Shown one piece after another: positions 45,375 to 56,562 of a stretch of 64,000 nt of DNA. Source of the stretch: an uncultured Pelagibacteraceae bacterium (lineage in GTDB: Bacteria > Pseudomonadota > Alphaproteobacteria > Pelagibacterales > Pelagibacteraceae). The number at the start of each line of letters is the position of its first letter. The stretch's first letter is position 1. A program made the position numbers and the translations under genes. The notes below the pieces were generated by a model that saw nothing but the letters and a program-made list of their open reading frames with translations, was not told where the DNA came from and did no database searches. Where the stretch lies: contig CACOQN010000001.1 of NCBI GenBank assembly GCA_902629285.1, positions 62,001 to 126,000 of the forward strand, written 5' to 3'.

Positions 45375-48032
45375 CTATTTTTTTAGTTCCGCCTGTGCTG
45401 CTGATAATCTAGCAATAGGGACTCTAAAGGGTGAACATGATACATAGTTCAATCCTACCTTGGCACAGAAAGATATACTTTTAGGATCCCCTCCATGTTC
45501 ACCACAAATTCCTAATTTTAATTTACTATTTTGTTTCCTACCCTTTTCAACTGCAATCTCAACTAAATCAGATACTCCTTCATCTATTGAAACAAATGGA
45601 TCTACAGAAAATATTTTTTTTTCTATATAATCATTTAAAAATTTACCACTATCATCTCTACTAATTCCAAATGTGGTTTGAGTTAAATCATTAGTCCCAA
45701 AACTAAAAAATTCTGCATGTTTTGCAATTTCCTTTGCTTTTAGTGCTGCTCTAGGCAATTCAATCATTGTACCAACTAAAAATTCTATTTTTAAATTATG
45801 TTTTTTTTGAATTTTGTCTGCAGTCTTTATCACTAAATCTTTCATTATCTTTATCTCAGCCTCAGTGGATACTAGAGGAATCATTATTTCAGGAAATGCT
45901 GACTTTATTTTACTATTCTTGAGTTCTGCTAAAGCTTCAAATATTGCGCTGCATTGCATTTCATAAATTTCAGGAAAAGATATTCCCAGCCGACAACCCC
46001 TGTGACCTAACATAGGATTTTGCTCATGGAGTTCTTCTATCCTTGTTTCAACCTCTTTTACAGGAAGGTTGACTATATTGGCAACCTCATTAATTTCTTT
46101 ACTTGTACGTGGCAAAAATTCATGTAGTGGTGGATCTAATAATCTTACAGTCACTGGTAAACCGCTCATAATTTTAAAAATTTCAATAAAATCTTTTTTT
46201 TGATGTGGTAATAATTTTTCTAACGCTATTGCTCTATCCTCTTTCGTTTTGGATAATATCATTTCTCTTACAGATAAAATTCTTTCTTCATCGAAAAACA
46301 TATGTTCAGTTCTACAGAGACCAATACCGTCTGCACCAAAATCTTTTGCAGTTTTGGTATCTTTTGGTGTTTCTGAATTTGTTCTTACTTTCAATTTTCT
46401 AAAACTATCAGCCCAAGACATCAATTTTGAAAAATCACCAGATATTTCTGGTTTTACAGTTGTTACGCTACCAGCAATCACTCTTCCGGTTGATCCGTCA
46501 ATAGTAATTATATCTCCCTCTCTAATCTCAATTGATGATGTTTTAAAAGATTTATTTTCATAATTTATATCGATTTCACTTGATCCTGATACACATGGTC
46601 TACCCATTCCTCTAGCAACAACTGCTGCATGGCTAGTCATTCCTCCTCTAGCCGTCAATATTCCTTTGGCAGCATGCATTCCCTGTATATCTTCTGGAGA
46701 AGTCTCTAATCTAACTAAGATTGTATCTTGCATCATAGCAGTTAGTCTTTCTGCCTCTTCAGACGTAAATACAACTTTGCCACTCGCTGCACCTGGCGAT
46801 GCTGGTAACCCATTTGCTATTACATTAATTAAACTTTTTTCATCCAAAGTAGGATGCAAGAGTGTGTCTAGAGAGTTTGGTTCAATTCTTAATACAGCTT
46901 CTTTTTTTGAAATTAATTTTTCATTAACCATATCAACTGCTATTTTAATTGCGGATTTTGCTGTTCTTTTTCCTGATCTAGTTTGTAGCATCCACAATTT
47001 ATTGCTTTCGACTGTAAATTCTACATCTTGCATATCTTTATAATGTTTCTCTAACTTTTTTAAAATTTTTTGAAGTTCTTTAAAAACTTTTGGCATAGAC
47101 TCTTCCATTGATAATTCTTTTACTTTTGCATCATGTCTAGCTTTTTTAGTAATATATTGAGGTGTTCTTGTGCCCGCTACAACATCTTCACCTTGTGCAT
47201 TTATTAAATACTCTCCATATATTTCATTTGATCCATCTGATGGATTTCTTGTAAACACAACACCTGTTGCACAATCATCACCCATATTTCCAAAAACCAT
47301 TGATTGAACATTTACCGCAGTTCCCCACTCTGCTGGGATTTGATTTAATTTTCTGTAAACTTTTGCTCTATTGCTTTCCCACGATAAAAATACAGCACTT
47401 ATTGCTCCTAGTAATTGTTCATAAACGTCTTGAGGAAAATCTTTTTTGGCCTTTTCTCTTACTGTTCTTTTAAAGTCTTCAATCAATCCATCCCAATCAC
47501 TTTCATCTAGATCTGTATCTAACAAAACACCTTTAGTAAGTTTATAATTTTCGATTAATTCCTCAAAATGGTGACCTTCAACACCCATAACTACGTTACC
47601 ATACATTTGTATGAATCTTCTATAACTGTCTTTAGCAAATCTTCCATTTGAGGTTTTAATTGCTAAAGCTTTAACTGTTTTATCGTTCAGACCCAGATTT
47701 AGAATAGTATCCATCATACCTGGCATTGATACCCTTGCACCAGACCGTACAGACAACAAAAGTGGATTGTTCAAGTCTCCAAATTTTTTAGACACATCTC
47801 TTTCAATTAATTTTAATTCTTTTTTAATTTGAGAAATTAAATTTTTATTTAATTTTTTTTTATCCTCATAAAAAATTTTACAAACTTTTGTTGATATCGT
47901 AAAACCAGAAGGCACTGGAAGACCCATTCTCCCCATTTCAGAAAGATTAGCACCTTTTCCTCCTAAAAAGTTTTTAGGGTTTTTGATTTTTTTACTATCT
48001 CTAGAATTAAAATTTAATATAAGTTTTTTCAT
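45375..48032 (-). CDS. ppdK: Pyruvate, phosphate dikinase
   Basis: 885-aa enzyme interconverting pyruvate + ATP + Pi and PEP + AMP + PPi. The N-terminal ATP-grasp domain starts GGKGANLSEMGRMGLPVPSGFTI, the central phosphohistidine domain has GGMTSHAAVVARGMGRP, and the C-terminal PEP/pyruvate barrel has MLGHRGCRLGISFPEIYEMQ and GTNDLTQTTFG. All domains are full length. It starts one base inside the glyS stop (TAATG). In an organism of this type it would supply PEP for gluconeogenesis or save ATP when pyrophosphate is available. Confidence 0.97.
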   Translation of the reverse strand: MKKLILNFNSRDSKKIKNPKNFLGGKGANLSEMGRMGLPVPSGFTISTKVCKIFYEDKKKLNKNLISQIKKELKLIERDVSKKFGDLNNPLLLSVRSGARVSMPGMMDTILNLGLNDKTVKALAIKTSNGRFAKDSYRRFIQMYGNVVMGVEGHHFEELIENYKLTKGVLLDTDLDESDWDGLIEDFKRTVREKAKKDFPQDVYEQLLGAISAVFLSWESNRAKVYRKLNQIPAEWGTAVNVQSMVFGNMGDDCATGVVFTRNPSDGSNEIYGEYLINAQGEDVVAGTRTPQYITKKARHDAKVKELSMEESMPKVFKELQKILKKLEKHYKDMQDVEFTVESNKLWMLQTRSGKRTAKSAIKIAVDMVNEKLISKKEAVLRIEPNSLDTLLHPTLDEKSLINVIANGLPASPGAASGKVVFTSEEAERLTAMMQDTILVRLETSPEDIQGMHAAKGILTARGGMTSHAAVVARGMGRPCVSGSSEIDINYENKSFKTSSIEIREGDIITIDGSTGRVIAGSVTTVKPEISGDFSKLMSWADSFRKLKVRTNSETPKDTKTAKDFGADGIGLCRTEHMFFDEERILSVREMILSKTKEDRAIALEKLLPHQKKDFIEIFKIMSGLPVTVRLLDPPLHEFLPRTSKEINEVANIVNLPVKEVETRIEELHEQNPMLGHRGCRLGISFPEIYEMQCSAIFEALAELKNSKIKSAFPEIMIPLVSTEAEIKIMKDLVIKTADKIQKKHNLKIEFLVGTMIELPRAALKAKEIAKHAEFFSFGTNDLTQTTFGISRDDSGKFLNDYIEKKIFSVDPFVSIDEGVSDLVEIAVEKGRKQNSKLKLGICGEHGGDPKSISFCAKVGLNYVSCSPFRVPIARLSAAQAELKK

Positions 48033-50098
48033 TAATGAGTGTCGATTAGAGAAAAATTAACATAGTTGTTGAACGTTTTACACATCATTTGGATTAGTTC
48101 CAGTCTATTTTTCTTTATGATTGGATCGTCTTCGTTTACAATTACATTATCAAAAAAATCAAAAACTTCTCTTTTGACACTAGCTAGATTGTCCAATGTT
48201 TGAACATAATTTTCATCTTTATTTATCCTTGAAAAATATTTCTTTAACTCACTAATTTTTTTAAATAGGTTCTTTTCTAACTCAGTTTTAAAAATACCAG
48301 GATCAGTTGTATTTGATAATTCTATTTTATCATTTTTTAACTCACCATCTAAAATGTTTGAGGCTCGTTTATAACTTGCAATAATATCTAAACCATCTGG
48401 TTTGTTAATAATTTTATTTAAATGTTTAGCTTTATTAAAAATAATTACAGATTGATCTAAGTTAAAAAAACTGGTTGATGCTTGAATTATATCATTTCTA
48501 ATATTTTGTTCCTTCATGTAATATTTTAATCTATCCATTAAAAAATCTGATAATTCTTTTTGTAAAGATTGGTTATCAATTTCAAAACCTTGATCTAAAT
48601 ACAGGCTTGAAGAATAATTCATTAGATCTTTTATTTTAAAATCTTTTTTATTTTCAACAATTATTCTTATTACACCTAATGCTAATCTTCTTAGAGCATA
48701 TGGATCTTTAGAACTTGTTGGCTTTTGATTTAAACCAAAAAAACCAACTAAAGTATCTATCTTATCAGCTAAAGAAAGGGCTATGCTAAATGGTTTTTTG
48801 GGGACTCTTGAGCCTGGACCTGTGGGTAAATATTGCTCACTTATGGCCAAAGACAGATCTTTATCAAAACCTTGTACATTAGCAAAATAACCTCCCATAA
48901 CACCTTGGAGTTCTGGAAATTCACCCACAAGTTCTGATAATAAATCAACCTTACAAATTGATGCTGATAATTCAACTTTTTCTTTACTGATTAAAAGTTC
49001 ATCAGATATCATTCCACCCAATTTTCTCATTCTTTGGGCTTTATCAAAATAACTTCCTAATCCTCTAAAAAAATTCATTGATTTTAAATCAGTAACTTTT
49101 TTGACCATATTTTGAGATCTATCTTTTTTCCAAAAAAATTCTGCATCACTTAATCTTGCCTCAACCACTCTTTCATTTCCTAATTTAATTAATCCCTTTT
49201 TATCTTTTTTGTTTGAAACAACTAAAAATTCATTGGTAATATTTTCTTTATTATCAAATATAGGAAAATATTTTTGATGGTATTGCATGGTAATAATTAA
49301 TATTTCTTTTGGAATATTTAAAAATTTCTTATTAAATTCACAGAGAAGTATATTTGGTTGGTCTGTTAAATCTACAACCTCGTGAAGTAATTTAGGATTT
49401 TGCTGAATCTTAATATTTTTATTTTTTAATATATTATTGAATTTTTTTTCAATTAACTTTTTTCTTTCATTGTGATCAATAATAATATCAATTTTTTTAA
49501 AAAAACTTTTATAATTTTTAAATTCTAAAAACGACTTTTTATTTTCCTCAAATTCTTTATCAACAAAAGTTGAATTAGAGGATGTTAAGTGGTGAAAACT
49601 AAAATTTAATTTTTTTTTATCAAATACAGCTAATATTGATTTTAATGGTCTCCCCCAATTTAGATCATAATTTCCCCAATACATTGAATTTTTCCATTGA
49701 ATTCTATTCAATAAAATTGGGATAAATTCCTCTAATAATTGATGTGTGTGCAATTTTTTTGATCTTGTCTTGAAAAAATAAAATTGTCCTTTATCGGTTT
49801 TCTTTTGGTAGAGATCCTTTTTTAAGATTTTATTTGACCTAACAAACCCCTCTAGTGCTACCTCTGGTGACTTAATATTTGGACCTTTAATCTCCTCAGA
49901 TTTTAGTACTACATTTTTTTGAACACCTTGAAACAATACCACTAGTCTGTTTGGTGTTGAGTATGATGAGCTTTTTTTAAATAAAATTGATTTTTCTAAA
50001 AATAAATCATTAAAACTTTTAAGCAAGTTTTCTCTTAAATTTTGTTGAAGATTTGAAGGCATTTCTTCACTAAATAATTCTAAAAAAAACTCCGACAT
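48032..50098 (-). CDS. glyS: Glycyl-tRNA synthetase beta subunit
   Basis: 688-aa beta chain of the bacterial heterotetrameric GlyRS. Family blocks are ELFSEEMPSNLQQNLRENL at the N-terminus, TPNRLVVL, KRTDKGQF-like region and LPTGPGSRVPKKPFSIALSLADKIDTL in the HD-like middle; the C-terminus is the anticodon-binding domain. It overlaps glyQ by one base and ppdK by one base, so glyQ-glyS-ppdK are coupled. Confidence 0.96.
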   Translation of the reverse strand: MSEFFLELFSEEMPSNLQQNLRENLLKSFNDLFLEKSILFKKSSSYSTPNRLVVLFQGVQKNVVLKSEEIKGPNIKSPEVALEGFVRSNKILKKDLYQKKTDKGQFYFFKTRSKKLHTHQLLEEFIPILLNRIQWKNSMYWGNYDLNWGRPLKSILAVFDKKKLNFSFHHLTSSNSTFVDKEFEENKKSFLEFKNYKSFFKKIDIIIDHNERKKLIEKKFNNILKNKNIKIQQNPKLLHEVVDLTDQPNILLCEFNKKFLNIPKEILIITMQYHQKYFPIFDNKENITNEFLVVSNKKDKKGLIKLGNERVVEARLSDAEFFWKKDRSQNMVKKVTDLKSMNFFRGLGSYFDKAQRMRKLGGMISDELLISKEKVELSASICKVDLLSELVGEFPELQGVMGGYFANVQGFDKDLSLAISEQYLPTGPGSRVPKKPFSIALSLADKIDTLVGFFGLNQKPTSSKDPYALRRLALGVIRIIVENKKDFKIKDLMNYSSSLYLDQGFEIDNQSLQKELSDFLMDRLKYYMKEQNIRNDIIQASTSFFNLDQSVIIFNKAKHLNKIINKPDGLDIIASYKRASNILDGELKNDKIELSNTTDPGIFKTELEKNLFKKISELKKYFSRINKDENYVQTLDNLASVKREVFDFFDNVIVNEDDPIIKKNRLELIQMMCKTFNNYVNFSLIDTH

Positions 50099-51000
50099 TA
50101 TTTTTGACTATCTAACCAAACACCTGCTACAGATTTTGTAATATCTCTTATTCTGGCAATATAACCAGCTCTTTGTGCAACACTGATTGCACCTCTTGCA
50201 TCTAAAATATTAAACACATGACTGGCTTTTAAACATTGATCATATGCTGGTAAAGAAATTTTTTTATCTACCAAATCTTTTGCCTCGGACTCATGCATTT
50301 CAAACATTTTCAAAAGTGTTTCTACATTTGCGTGTTCAAAATTATACGCTGAAAATTCTTTTTCAGCTTGGTGAAAAACTTCGTGATATTTTACACCTTC
50401 ATCATTCCACAATAAATCATAAACATTTTTTTCTTTTTGAGTGAACATACAAATTCTTTCTAAGCCATAAGTGATTTCAACTGATACAGGTTTACAATCA
50501 AATCCAGCCATTTGTTGAAAATAGGTGAATTGAGTAATTTCCATTCCATCACACCACACTTCCCATCCCAATCCTGCAGCACCTAATGTTGGACTTTCCC
50601 AATCATCTTCAACAAACCTTATATCATGATCATTATGATCTATTCCAATAGTAGATAAACTATTTAGATAAAGTTTTTTTATATTTTCAGGGGAAGGTTT
50701 AATTAAAACTTGAAATTGATAATAGTGTTGTAACCTGTTTGGATTATCTCCATATCTTCCATCAGTTGGTCTTCTTGATGGTTGCACATAAGCTACTTTC
50801 CATGGTTTATTGCCAAGTGATCTAAGTGTTGTTGCTGGATGAAAAGTTCCTGCACCAACCTCCATATCATAAGGCTGAAGAATAATGCATCCTTTTTTAC
50901 TCCAAAATTTCTGAAGACTTAAAATTGTTTCTTGAAATGTTTGAATTTTTTCTTTTTTTGCTGATTTAGAAACCATATCTCTGCCAAATTGATCTTTCAT
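50098..51000 (-). CDS. glyQ: Glycyl-tRNA synthetase alpha subunit
   Basis: Up to 300 aa; class II catalytic chain. [23 protein letters not shown] and [28 protein letters not shown] are the invariant blocks. The ATG at 51000 overlaps the S49 peptidase gene by 35 bases; ATG at 50976 (MVSKSAKK) would cut the overlap to 11 and also fits the family, where the fold begins near [13 protein letters not shown] keep the longer frame but rate the shorter start as about equally likely. Confidence 0.95.
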   Translation of the reverse strand: MKDQFGRDMVSKSAKKEKIQTFQETILSLQKFWSKKGCIILQPYDMEVGAGTFHPATTLRSLGNKPWKVAYVQPSRRPTDGRYGDNPNRLQHYYQFQVLIKPSPENIKKLYLNSLSTIGIDHNDHDIRFVEDDWESPTLGAAGLGWEVWCDGMEITQFTYFQQMAGFDCKPVSVEITYGLERICMFTQKEKNVYDLLWNDEGVKYHEVFHQAEKEFSAYNFEHANVETLLKMFEMHESEAKDLVDKKISLPAYDQCLKASHVFNILDARGAISVAQRAGYIARIRDITKSVAGVWLDSQK

Positions 51001-51772
51001 CTAAAATACTTGCTATTTGGTCTACTTGATTATTAGAAGAAGAAAGTTTTTGACTTAACCATCCTTTTGATTTTTCAAATTTTTTAATAATAACATCTTC
51101 TCCAAATTTTTCTTTTAATATTTCATTTGCATCACCTATTCCATCAATCAGTCCTAAATTATTCGCTTTACTTCCTGACCAGAACTCACCTGAAAAAAGT
51201 TCTACTTCAGATTTATTTAATTTTGATCCTCTGCTTTTTTCTACCACATCTATAAAATCTTTATGAAGATCTAATTGAATATTTTTTAATCTTTCAATGT
51301 CTTCATTTTTTTCCTCTAAAAATGGATCAAGTGTACTTTTATTTTTACCGGCTGTATGAACTCTCCTTTCAACTCCAATTTTTTTTATCAATTCTGTAAA
51401 TCCAAAAGAAGAATATATAACTCCTATAGATCCAATAATTGAACTAGAATTTGCATAAATTTCGTCTCCAGCACAAGAAATCAAATAACCCCCAGAAGCT
51501 GCCACGTCTTCAGCAAATACAATAACTTTTTTTTTGTGTTTCTTTGCCTGTTGTCTAATAAAACTGTAGATTAAATGAGATTGAACTGGCGATCCTCCTG
51601 GAGAATTGACTGATATAGCAACACATGTCGCTTTTTTCAGTGAAAAAGCTTTTTTAATTATCTCCTCTTGACCTGCAAAATCTATTCCTTGTTTAAATTT
51701 TCCAGCATTACCGATAACCCCAGTTAATTTTAAGTGAGCAACAATTTTTTTTTTTTTAAAAAAAGAGAACAT
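50966..51772 (-). CDS. S49-family signal-peptide peptidase-like protease (SppA/SohB short form)
   Basis: 268-aa ClpP-fold peptidase. Core blocks are [23 protein letters not shown], the catalytic Ser in [31 protein letters not shown], and the likely general-base Lys in [13 protein letters not shown]. No N-terminal membrane helix is seen, unlike full SppA, so it may be soluble or peripheral. It digests leftover signal peptides or small membrane fragments. Codons 4-10 are read from a T7A13 run, a slippage-prone sequence at the very start. It is divergent from the prenyl synthase over 114 bases. Confidence 0.88.
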   Translation of the reverse strand: MFSFFKKKKIVAHLKLTGVIGNAGKFKQGIDFAGQEEIIKKAFSLKKATCVAISVNSPGGSPVQSHLIYSFIRQQAKKHKKKVIVFAEDVAASGGYLISCAGDEIYANSSSIIGSIGVIYSSFGFTELIKKIGVERRVHTAGKNKSTLDPFLEEKNEDIERLKNIQLDLHKDFIDVVEKSRGSKLNKSEVELFSGEFWSGSKANNLGLIDGIGDANEILKEKFGEDVIIKKFEKSKGWLSQKLSSSNNQVDQIASILDERSIWQRYGF

Positions 51773-51886
51773 AGTTAAGTCTTACAGAATTATTTATTGA
51801 ATATAAAGACTACTTATAATTGAAGAAACTGGTGCGTCAATTGATAAGTAATATATATGAACAAATTATACTAATTTAAAAATATT

Positions 51887-52900
51887 ATGGGAACGGTTGT
51901 ACAGCTCAAAAATCAGATAAATAATTCGTATTTTCAGCTTAAAGACTCGGTTGAAGAAAAACTCATTTTGACTGAAGAAAAAATAAAATCAAAATTATCT
52001 AGTGACGTACAGCTGGTTCAAAAAATGACAGATTATCATATAGAAACTGGAGGAAAAAGACTAAGAGCTTTACTTACGTTGGGTAGTGCAAAATTATGTG
52101 GTTACTCTAAAGGATCTAGAGATATAAATTTAGCTGCATGTGTTGAATTAATTCATAGCGCAACTTTAATGCATGATGACGTAATTGATGAAGGTACTGT
52201 TAGAAGAGGAAAAGAAACATTAAATAAAGTTTGGGATAATCATTCTTCGGTTTTAATAGGAGATTATTTATTAAGTAGATGTTTTGAAATGATGGTAGAA
52301 GACGGAAACTTAGAAGTTTTAAAATTATTATCATCTACTTCATCTAAAATCGCGCAAGGAGAAGTTTTGCAACTTCAATACAAAGGTGAAGTTGATATGC
52401 TAGAAGAAACATATTTAAAAATAATCTCAGCTAAAACTGCTGAGTTATTTGCAGCAGCAACTAAAGTTGGTGCAATTTTATCAGGTGTAGAAAATAAAGA
52501 AAAAGATGCTTTAGAATTTTATGGAAGAAACTTGGGATTAACTTTTCAAATAGCAGATGATACACTAGACTATAATGCTGAGCTCAAACTATTTGGTAAA
52601 AATATTGGTCAAGATTTTTATGAAGGAAAAATTACCTTACCAATAATTTTACTTTTTCAAAAATTAAGAAATGATGAAAAGAAAATTTTATCAAATATGT
52701 TTAAAAAAGAATTAAGAACAAAAGATGACTTTAATGAAATTATTGCTCTTATAAATAAATATAAAATAATTCAGGAATGCTATCAAAAAGCACAGCACTA
52801 TATAAATTTAGCCTCAAATTCACTAAGTGTATTTAAAGACTCTGAAGAAAAAGATATTCTCAAAAGATTAACATCATTTAGTTTATCAAGAAATTTTTAA
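51887..52900 (+). CDS. ispB: Long-chain polyprenyl diphosphate synthase (octaprenyl/decaprenyl type)
   Basis: 337-aa trans-prenyltransferase. First Asp-rich motif LMHDDVIDEGTVRRG, second FQIADDTLDY, with GGKRLRALLTLGSAKLCG before them. Residues upstream of the first motif (SATLMHDD) are small, which goes with long-chain products such as the ubiquinone side chain. It takes farnesyl diphosphate, made by the ispA product at 56559, as primer. The 3' end overlaps pdxH by four bases, tail to tail. Product length is inferred. Confidence 0.9.
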   Translation: MGTVVQLKNQINNSYFQLKDSVEEKLILTEEKIKSKLSSDVQLVQKMTDYHIETGGKRLRALLTLGSAKLCGYSKGSRDINLAACVELIHSATLMHDDVIDEGTVRRGKETLNKVWDNHSSVLIGDYLLSRCFEMMVEDGNLEVLKLLSSTSSKIAQGEVLQLQYKGEVDMLEETYLKIISAKTAELFAAATKVGAILSGVENKEKDALEFYGRNLGLTFQIADDTLDYNAELKLFGKNIGQDFYEGKITLPIILLFQKLRNDEKKILSNMFKKELRTKDDFNEIIALINKYKIIQECYQKAQHYINLASNSLSVFKDSEEKDILKRLTSFSLSRNF

Positions 52901-53523
52901 GGACTTAATAAAGACTTTATCCACTTCCCAGATTTATCTTTGTTGTATTTTAATCTCTCGTGGATTCTGTTCTCACCATCTAGCCAAAATTCAATACTAC
53001 CTGGAGATAAAATCCATCCGGACCAGTGACTTGGTCTTGGTACATTTGATTTTTTGCTATATTTTTTTTTGTAATCTTGTATAGATTTTAACAATTGTTC
53101 TCGCGAATCTAATTCCTCACTTTGCTTAGAAGCCCATGCTCCTATTCGACTTTCATATCCTCTAGATGAATAATATTCATCTGCAACCTGATCAGAAACT
53201 AATGATACCTTTCCATTAATTCTTATTTGTCTTAAAAGACTTTTCCAATGGAAACACATCGAAGCATATGGATTTTTTTTTAATTCATCTCCTTTTAGAC
53301 TATTTAAATTTGTATAAAATACAAATCCATCTTTGTTGAAATCTTTAAGCAAAACCATTCTAACTGAAGGAATGTTGTTTTTATTTGACGTAGCCAAAGC
53401 AACAGCATTTGGATCATTTGGCTCAGTTTTCTTTGCTTCCTCCATCCATTGATCAAATAATTGAATTGGATCATCTATATCAAGAAAGCAGCTATTAAGA
53501 CCTAAAGAGTTTTTTTGATTCAT
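52897..53523 (-). CDS. pdxH: Pyridoxamine 5'-phosphate oxidase
   Basis: 208-aa FMN enzyme making pyridoxal 5'-phosphate. Blocks: DPNAVALATSNKNNIPSVRMVLLK, GFVFYTNLNSLKGDEL, ESRIGAWASKQSEEL (cofactor contact) and the C-terminal PSHWSGWILSPGSIEFWLDGENRIHERL. Length is typical. It is divergent from aroC across 33 bases, so both promoters lie in a very short region. Confidence 0.95.
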   Translation of the reverse strand: MNQKNSLGLNSCFLDIDDPIQLFDQWMEEAKKTEPNDPNAVALATSNKNNIPSVRMVLLKDFNKDGFVFYTNLNSLKGDELKKNPYASMCFHWKSLLRQIRINGKVSLVSDQVADEYYSSRGYESRIGAWASKQSEELDSREQLLKSIQDYKKKYSKKSNVPRPSHWSGWILSPGSIEFWLDGENRIHERLKYNKDKSGKWIKSLLSP

Positions 53524-53556
53524 AATTTAAACAAAATAATCTATATAATATAAATA

Positions 53557-54639
53557 ATGTCATTTAATACTTTTGGAAAGCTATTTCGTTTTACAACTTG
53601 GGGGGAGTCTCATGGGCCTGCAATTGGCTGTATTGTTGATGGTTGTCCTCCAAACATAAATCTTAAAGAGCAAGATATTCAAATAGAATTAGACAAAAGA
53701 AAACCAGGACAATCTAAATTTACAACACAACGAAAAGAGGATGATAAAGTTCAAATATTATCAGGAGTATTTGGAGGTAAGACTACAGGTACACCTATTT
53801 CTCTCATAATTTACAACAAAGATATGAGATCCAAAGATTATAGTAATATTAAAGATAAATTCAGACCAGGTCATGCTGATTTTACTTATTTTAAAAAATA
53901 TGGAATTAGAGACTATAGAGGAGGTGGTAGATCTTCTGCTAGAGAAACTGCAGCACGAGTTGCGGCCGGTGCAATAGCAAAAGTTGTACTTCAAAAAAAA
54001 TTAGGTAAAAAATTTAAAGTAATTGGTGCAGTAACTCAGCTAGGAATTCTTGGATGTGATACAAATCAATGGAACGATAAAGTAATTTCAAAAAATTCAT
54101 TTTTTTGTCCAGATAAATCAATGATTAAATTATGGGAAAAATATTTGCTTGGTGTAAGAAAATCTGGTTCATCATGCGGAGCAGTGATTGAAATAAGAGC
54201 AAGAGGTATCCCAGTTGGTTTAGGTGCTCCAATTTATTCGAAATTGGATACTGACATAGCTTCAGGCCTAATGAGTATTAATGCAGTTAAAGGTATAAAT
54301 ATTGGTGCAGGAATGAACTCAGCACAATTAAGTGGAGAACAAAATTCAGATGAAATTTCTTCAAAAGGAAATAAATTAAAATTCAATTCTAATAAAGCGG
54401 GAGGAATTCTTGGTGGAATTTCTACGGGCCAAGAAATTATTGCATCTTTTGCTGTCAAACCAACATCATCAATTTTAACTAGTAGAAAAACTATAAATAA
54501 ATTTGGGAAAAATACTTCAATATCTGTTAAAGGTAGACATGATCCTTGTGTAGGAATTAGAGCTGTACCAATTGGTGAAGCTATGATGAACTGTGTTTTA
54601 CTTGACCACTACTTAATGAATAAAGCCCAGTGTAGTTAG
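53557..54639 (+). CDS. aroC: Chorismate synthase
   Basis: 360-aa FMN-dependent enzyme of the last shikimate step. Signatures: [20 protein letters not shown] at the N-terminus, [15 protein letters not shown] and [21 protein letters not shown], and [17 protein letters not shown] near the end. Full length. It ends six bases before the dxs stop on the other strand. Confidence 0.97.
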   Translation: MSFNTFGKLFRFTTWGESHGPAIGCIVDGCPPNINLKEQDIQIELDKRKPGQSKFTTQRKEDDKVQILSGVFGGKTTGTPISLIIYNKDMRSKDYSNIKDKFRPGHADFTYFKKYGIRDYRGGGRSSARETAARVAAGAIAKVVLQKKLGKKFKVIGAVTQLGILGCDTNQWNDKVISKNSFFCPDKSMIKLWEKYLLGVRKSGSSCGAVIEIRARGIPVGLGAPIYSKLDTDIASGLMSINAVKGINIGAGMNSAQLSGEQNSDEISSKGNKLKFNSNKAGGILGGISTGQEIIASFAVKPTSSILTSRKTINKFGKNTSISVKGRHDPCVGIRAVPIGEAMMNCVLLDHYLMNKAQCS

Positions 54640-54645
54640 CTTAAA

Positions 54646-56562
54646 TTAATTTTTTACAACTCTTATTGTCTCCTTTTGAAACAAAATATCTGCAATTTTC
54701 TTACAAATTTGAGAACTGTTTAATCCAGCTTTATCGTACATTTTTTTTGGATCATCTTGTTCAATAAATTCATCTGGTAAAGTCATTGATCTAAATTTAA
54801 AACCTTTATCAAATACTCCTTTTTCTGCTAATAAATTTTTTACGTGAGAACCAAAACCTCCTATTGATCCTTCTTCAACAGTAATCATTAGCTCATGATC
54901 CTTAGCAGATTTTAATATCAGTTCCTCATCTAAAGGCTTAGCAAATCTAGCATCAATTACTGTAACCGAAACTCCTTTTGCTTTTAATTGCTCAGAAGCT
55001 AATTTACATTCCTCAATTCGGGTACCTAGGTTTAAAATACAAACCTGTGTTCCTTGATGGATAATTCTTCCCTTACCAATTTCAATTTTTTCATCTATTG
55101 ATGGTAGATCAACACCAACACCTGTTCCTCTTGGATATCTTATTGCAGAAGGTCTGTCATTGATATCTACAGAAGTATTGATCATTTTAACAAGTTCAGC
55201 TTCATCACTTGCGGCCATTACTACAAAGTTAGGCAAAGTTGATAAATAAGTTATATCAAATGAACCAGCATGTGTTGATCCATCAGCACCAACTAATCCT
55301 GCTCTATCTATCGCAAATCTCACAGGCAAACTTTGGATGGCAACATCATGTACCACTTGATCATATGCTCTCTGTAAAAAAGTTGAATAAATTGCAGCGT
55401 AAGGTTTATAACCCTCAGTTGCTAAGCCAGCAGCAAAAGTTACCGCATGTTGTTCAGCTATTCCAACATCAAACATTCTGCTTGGAAATTCCTTGCCAAA
55501 AATATCCATGCCTGTACCTCCTGGCATAGCTGCTGTTATTCCGACTATTTTGCTATCTTTTTTTGCGTGTTTCACTAACGTGTTAGCAAAAACTTTTGTA
55601 TAAGCTGGAAGATTAGATTTACTCTTTAACTGTTCTCCGGTCTCAACATTAAATTTTGAAACTCCATGATAATGGTCATTTGCTTTTTCTGCATAGGAAT
55701 AACCTTTCCCTTTTTGAGTTTTAATGTGAATCATTATAGGACCCTCGTGTCTTGAATCTTTTGCATTTTTTAAAATTGGAACTAGGCTTGATAAATCATG
55801 GCCATCTATAGGACCCGCATAATAAAAACCAAGTGAACTAAACAGCGTACCCCCTGTTACTGCTGAACGAAAAAAATCCTCTGCTTTTCCTGCTTTGGCA
55901 CTAAATCTTTTTGAAAATGCAGATGTAATTAATTTTAAGGTTTCTCTAAGACTAAAATATATTTTACCAGTAAATAATTTTGCTAAGTAAGTTCTCATTG
56001 CTCCAACTGGTTTTGCAATTGACATGTCATTATCGTTTAAAATAACAATCATTTTTGTCTTAGATGCTCCAGCATTATTCATGGCTTCATAAGCCATACC
56101 TGCACTAATTGCACCATCACCTATTACAGCTATTACATTAGAAGATTTATTTTCTAATTTATTTGCTTCAGCAATTCCTAATGCAGATGAAATAGATGTT
56201 GAACTGTGAGCTGCTCCAAATGGATCATATTCACTTTCAGATCTTTTAGTAAAACCTGATAAACCATCACCCTGGCGTAAAGTTCTAATTTTATCTTTTC
56301 TACCAGTTAAAATTTTATGTGGATAAGATTGATGACCCACATCCCATATTAATTTATCATTTGGAGTATCAAAAACATAATGAAGTGCGACTGTCAATTC
56401 AACCACTCCCAAACCAGCACCTAAATGGCCTCCTGTTTTTGAAACAGCATCTATCATCTCCTCCCTCACTTCATCTGCAACTTTTTGTAAATCATTTTCA
56501 GAAACTTTTCTTAAATCAGATGGGAAGTTTATATTATTTAAAAATTGATAATTTTTCTTCAT
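54646..56562 (-). CDS. dxs: 1-deoxy-D-xylulose-5-phosphate synthase
   Basis: 638-aa thiamine-diphosphate enzyme, the first step of the MEP isoprenoid pathway. [36 protein letters not shown], the ThDP motif [19 protein letters not shown], and the transketolase-type [17 protein letters not shown] are all present. It overlaps ispA by four bases and forms xseB-ispA-dxs, a gene order also found in E. coli. The products feed quinone, cell-wall carrier lipid and tRNA modification (miaA). Confidence 0.97.
   Translation of the reverse strand: MKKNYQFLNNINFPSDLRKVSENDLQKVADEVREEMIDAVSKTGGHLGAGLGVVELTVALHYVFDTPNDKLIWDVGHQSYPHKILTGRKDKIRTLRQGDGLSGFTKRSESEYDPFGAAHSSTSISSALGIAEANKLENKSSNVIAVIGDGAISAGMAYEAMNNAGASKTKMIVILNDNDMSIAKPVGAMRTYLAKLFTGKIYFSLRETLKLITSAFSKRFSAKAGKAEDFFRSAVTGGTLFSSLGFYYAGPIDGHDLSSLVPILKNAKDSRHEGPIMIHIKTQKGKGYSYAEKANDHYHGVSKFNVETGEQLKSKSNLPAYTKVFANTLVKHAKKDSKIVGITAAMPGGTGMDIFGKEFPSRMFDVGIAEQHAVTFAAGLATEGYKPYAAIYSTFLQRAYDQVVHDVAIQSLPVRFAIDRAGLVGADGSTHAGSFDITYLSTLPNFVVMAASDEAELVKMINTSVDINDRPSAIRYPRGTGVGVDLPSIDEKIEIGKGRIIHQGTQVCILNLGTRIEECKLASEQLKAKGVSVTVIDARFAKPLDEELILKSAKDHELMITVEEGSIGGFGSHVKNLLAEKGVFDKGFKFRSMTLPDEFIEQDDPKKMYDKAGLNSSQICKKIADILFQKETIRVVKN

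Noticed and set aside
46249..47043. Two plus-strand frames of 104 and 125 codons
   Set aside because: Both are antisense to ppdK, which is conserved over its full length.
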